Below are positions 63,101-64,000 of a DNA stretch of 64,000 nt, piece after piece (positions within the stretch are counted from its first letter, which is position 1; each line of letters starts with the position of its first letter). The position numbers and the translations under genes were made by a program. Below the pieces are notes generated by a model. The model did not search any database, was not told the DNA's origin, and saw nothing but the letters and a program-made list of their open reading frames with translations. The DNA is taken from the NCBI GenBank assembly GCA_034110465.1, contig JAWUZD010000010.1, forward strand, positions 62,001 through 126,000, read 5' to 3'. This DNA is from Aurantibacter sp034110465 (GTDB lineage: Bacteria > Bacteroidota > Bacteroidia > Flavobacteriales > Flavobacteriaceae).

Positions 63101-63524
63101 AGGAGAAGGTACATATCTTTATGCATTACAAAATCAAGATGGAGAACTAATTGGATATCAAAACTCTGGACAATTTTATTATATTCCTGCTGGAATTTAT
63201 ACAGTTTTAGTTAAAGATATTAAAGCAGATTGTGGCACAGCACAAGTAGACATTTCGGTTATTGGTTTTCCTCAATTTTTTACACCTAATGGAGATCAAT
63301 ACCATGAATATTGGCAAGTTTATGGTGTTAATGAAATATTTCAAGCAAACTCAGAAATCTATATTTTTGATAGATATGGAAAATTATTGGCACAAATAGA
63401 TCCAACCGGACTAGGTTGGGACGGAACATATAATGGTCAACCAATGCCTACAAATGACTATTGGTTCTCCGTTAAACTTGAAGATGGTCGTGTTTATCGA
63501 AATAATTTCACTTTAAAAAGATAA
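60195..63524 (+). CDS. large surface protein with T9SS type B sorting domain
   Basis: The 1109-residue protein starts with signal KTNTFLIIVLTLFTINLTAQ. Residues about 20-400 form a propeller-like region with WYFGDRAGINFD and repeated kelch- or WD-like blades. Then come Ig-like repeats, each with a CDD or CDEDG start (VCDDNDDGSFNF, ACDDIVDSDDANG, QCDEDGVSDG, ECDELGSEDG). The last 85 residues, FFTPNGDQYHEYWQV to FTLKR, are the gliding-motility-associated CHU_C domain that routes proteins to the T9SS. A role in surface adhesion or gliding is likely. Confidence 0.92.
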   Translation: MKTNTFLIIVLTLFTINLTAQRQAANWYFGDRAGINFDTNNIVTPLNNGELSTIEGCTSISNETGNLLFYTDGKVIYNASHTIMVNGFGLLGDSSSSQSALIVPKPEDPNIYYIFTVGASSSVLGLNYSIVDMNLDFGLGAITTKNVNLLSACAEKVSAVLKDCETGNIWVAAFSNSQGNNTVNMNSLHAYEISNTGINLTPVISTFNSLAISELRGNMKFSPNGEKLALANINSGLYLFDFNVTNGVFSNANELIRPNLPSTSKEKSYGVEFSPNNSFLYSATYNDYFTGSASDNNASNHFSKLLQFDLTATNIPLSKITIDDRSLYRSSLQLGPDGKIYRSMSGSYTIGSPYLSVINNPNLLGVNSNYVHQQIQLFSNSRQGLPPFIASFFSEKIDIIPTDNTNTVNLPLCLGENYTLIADDIPGATYTWSKDGVTLAETDFDLVVTVSGVYNLLIDLSTGDCSSLEGQAIVTYFDIPTATTPSNYFVCDDNDDGSFNFDFATKDAEILNGQDNTVFEVNYFTSITNLNANQNKINGLFTNTSVPQTIYARVQNIGNPNCFDFVSFEIGVYDSPEINSISNFEACDDIVDSDDANGQAIVTLSSFNSEILGTQNATEFSITYHLTQSDADSKTTPLPDNYYNTTPFNQQLFVRIENNLYTNCYTTETFNIIINPLPTAQNVIIKQCDEDGVSDGLTQFNLTEAHNSITNSSTSSTISFYSSQANANSETNEIDGTNYTNSIPNETIYVVVTEPSTDCKKQSQLFLEISNSQILDYNPPAECDELGSEDGINTFNLDNFSTIILAGLPSNVTINYYETLNDATLETNVLSSPYNNTTPYNQTLYARAESNNDCFGINQVQLTIYPRPNIDADETQYYCLNEFPITQQLSTGLIGNPLDFSFSWTTGEVTESIEIDTIGIYTVTVINEDTGCQKTRTFNVEASNIATIEQPIYISDGNLFSNVVEVTATGEGTYLYALQNQDGELIGYQNSGQFYYIPAGIYTVLVKDIKADCGTAQVDISVIGFPQFFTPNGDQYHEYWQVYGVNEIFQANSEIYIFDRYGKLLAQIDPTGLGWDGTYNGQPMPTNDYWFSVKLEDGRVYRNNFTLKR

Positions 63525-63558
63525 TAGTTTATATTCAAGTTTGCTTCTAAACTTATAT

Positions 63559-64000
63559 ATGAAACTAAAACTAGCCTTTCTCTTACTCTTCAGTCTTTTA
63601 GCTAATGCACAAGAAATTGAGATTTATGATCAATTTAATGGTCGATTTGATTATACTGCTATTGGGAATACATTAAATCAATTTGAAAACAATCTACTTC
63701 AAAGCTTTTGTGAAACACTTCCTAGTTCTAATGCAACTTTAAATATTGACCCAAGTAATACAATTACTGCTGCTTATTTATTTTGGGCTGGATCTGGAAT
63801 TGGAGATAATGATGTAAGACTAAACGATCAATTATTTCAAGCAGAGAATATTTATAATGTAATTTACAATGATCCTAATTGGGGCGAATTAACTTATTTC
63901 TCTGCAGTAACAGACATAACAGATTTTATTATATCTCAAGGAAATATTAATTACAAACTAAGCGACTTAGATATAAGTCAGACATTACAAGATAACCCAG
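63559..64000 (+). CDS. secreted protein, start only, probable T9SS substrate
   Basis: A frame opens at ATG 63559 and runs past the window edge (147 codons). It has signal KLKLAFLLLFSLLANAQ, then EIYDQFNGRFDYTAIGNTLN and TAAYLFWAGSGIGDNDVRLN, strand-like and aromatic. It begins 34 bp after the type B gene stop, so it is probably in the same transcript. The C-terminus that would show a sorting domain is missing. Confidence 0.8.
   Translation, partial: MKLKLAFLLLFSLLANAQEIEIYDQFNGRFDYTAIGNTLNQFENNLLQSFCETLPSSNATLNIDPSNTITAAYLFWAGSGIGDNDVRLNDQLFQAENIYNVIYNDPNWGELTYFSAVTDITDFIISQGNINYKLSDLDISQTLQDNP

Noticed and set aside
1..64000. CRISPR arrays, tRNA or rRNA genes
   Set aside because: I found no regularly spaced repeats, no tRNA-like cloverleaf with CCA end and no conserved rRNA sequence in the intergenic regions.

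Overview
The window is AT-rich chromosomal DNA from a marine-type member of the Flavobacteriaceae (Bacteroidota). Four things point there. Intergenic regions carry many copies of the Bacteroidota -7 promoter box TAnnTTTG. There are substrates of the type IX secretion system with both A-type and B-type C-terminal sorting domains. Several families are typical of Flavobacteriia: fused alpha/beta 2-oxoacid dehydrogenase E1, UMF1-type MFS, 'CCC motif' membrane protein, DUF6435 (Lacal_2735) and CHRD lipoproteins. The candidate 6S RNA lies between zapA and rny, the expected place. The genus is not resolved; Lacinutrix, Olleya and Winogradskyella-like relatives all fit.

Layout. 1-4200: the end of lptB (LPS export ATPase), uvrA, and a LOG-family nucleotide hydrolase. 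4300-7800: a surface protein combining a dead M1-peptidase-like region with a C-terminal barrel, and a small barrel protein convergent with it. 8000-17700: metabolic and housekeeping genes, namely fused E1 dehydrogenase, an M24 peptidase, holA, an HSDR_N nuclease-fold protein, DUF998, a GT2 glycosyltransferase, an OmpA lipoprotein and a YbiT-like ABC-F ATPase. 17800-20000 is the most accessory-looking stretch: a lipoprotein whose thioredoxin fold lacks its cysteines, then an inverted-repeat-bounded unit with a small decayed gene. 20000-24000, minus strand: dapF, a GNAT acetyltransferase, mltG and a DUF2279 gene form a tight cluster followed by a lysozyme-fold gene; this mixes peptidoglycan precursor and remodelling functions. 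24100-32300: HtrA/DegP protease, two secreted lipoproteins that share an N-terminal tether, a UMF1 transporter, an M48 protease, two tandem methionine sulfoxide reductases (one exported, one cytosolic), lpd and aroQ. 32300-36700: a small porin-like protein, XerD, RNase Y, 6S RNA, ZapA and a ZapB-like coiled coil. 36700-46100: M23 endopeptidase plus TonB receptor, DUF6435, an SDR, an alpha/beta hydrolase, cysteine desulfurase, an Asp-rich lipoprotein and an Smr protein. 46200-64000: T9SS substrates, guaB, a FecA-like receptor, HMG-CoA lyase, LysE, pyrD, pepT, a CHRD-cupredoxin lipoprotein, an ABC-2 exporter, a 1109-residue T9SS type B protein and the start of another secreted protein.

No phage, insertion sequence, CRISPR array, rRNA or tRNA gene was recognised. 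Most of the window is ordinary conserved chromosome. The unusual signals are a perfect 24-bp palindrome in the zap promoter, the 6S RNA, paired inverted repeats around the FecA-like promoter, promoter boxes placed so close to start codons that leaderless mRNAs are likely, the decayed inverted-repeat unit at 19.35-19.82 kb, and several apparently inactivated enzyme folds. Many intergenic regions hold clear hairpin terminators, often working in both directions between convergent genes. No intergenic stretch exceeds 300 bases.
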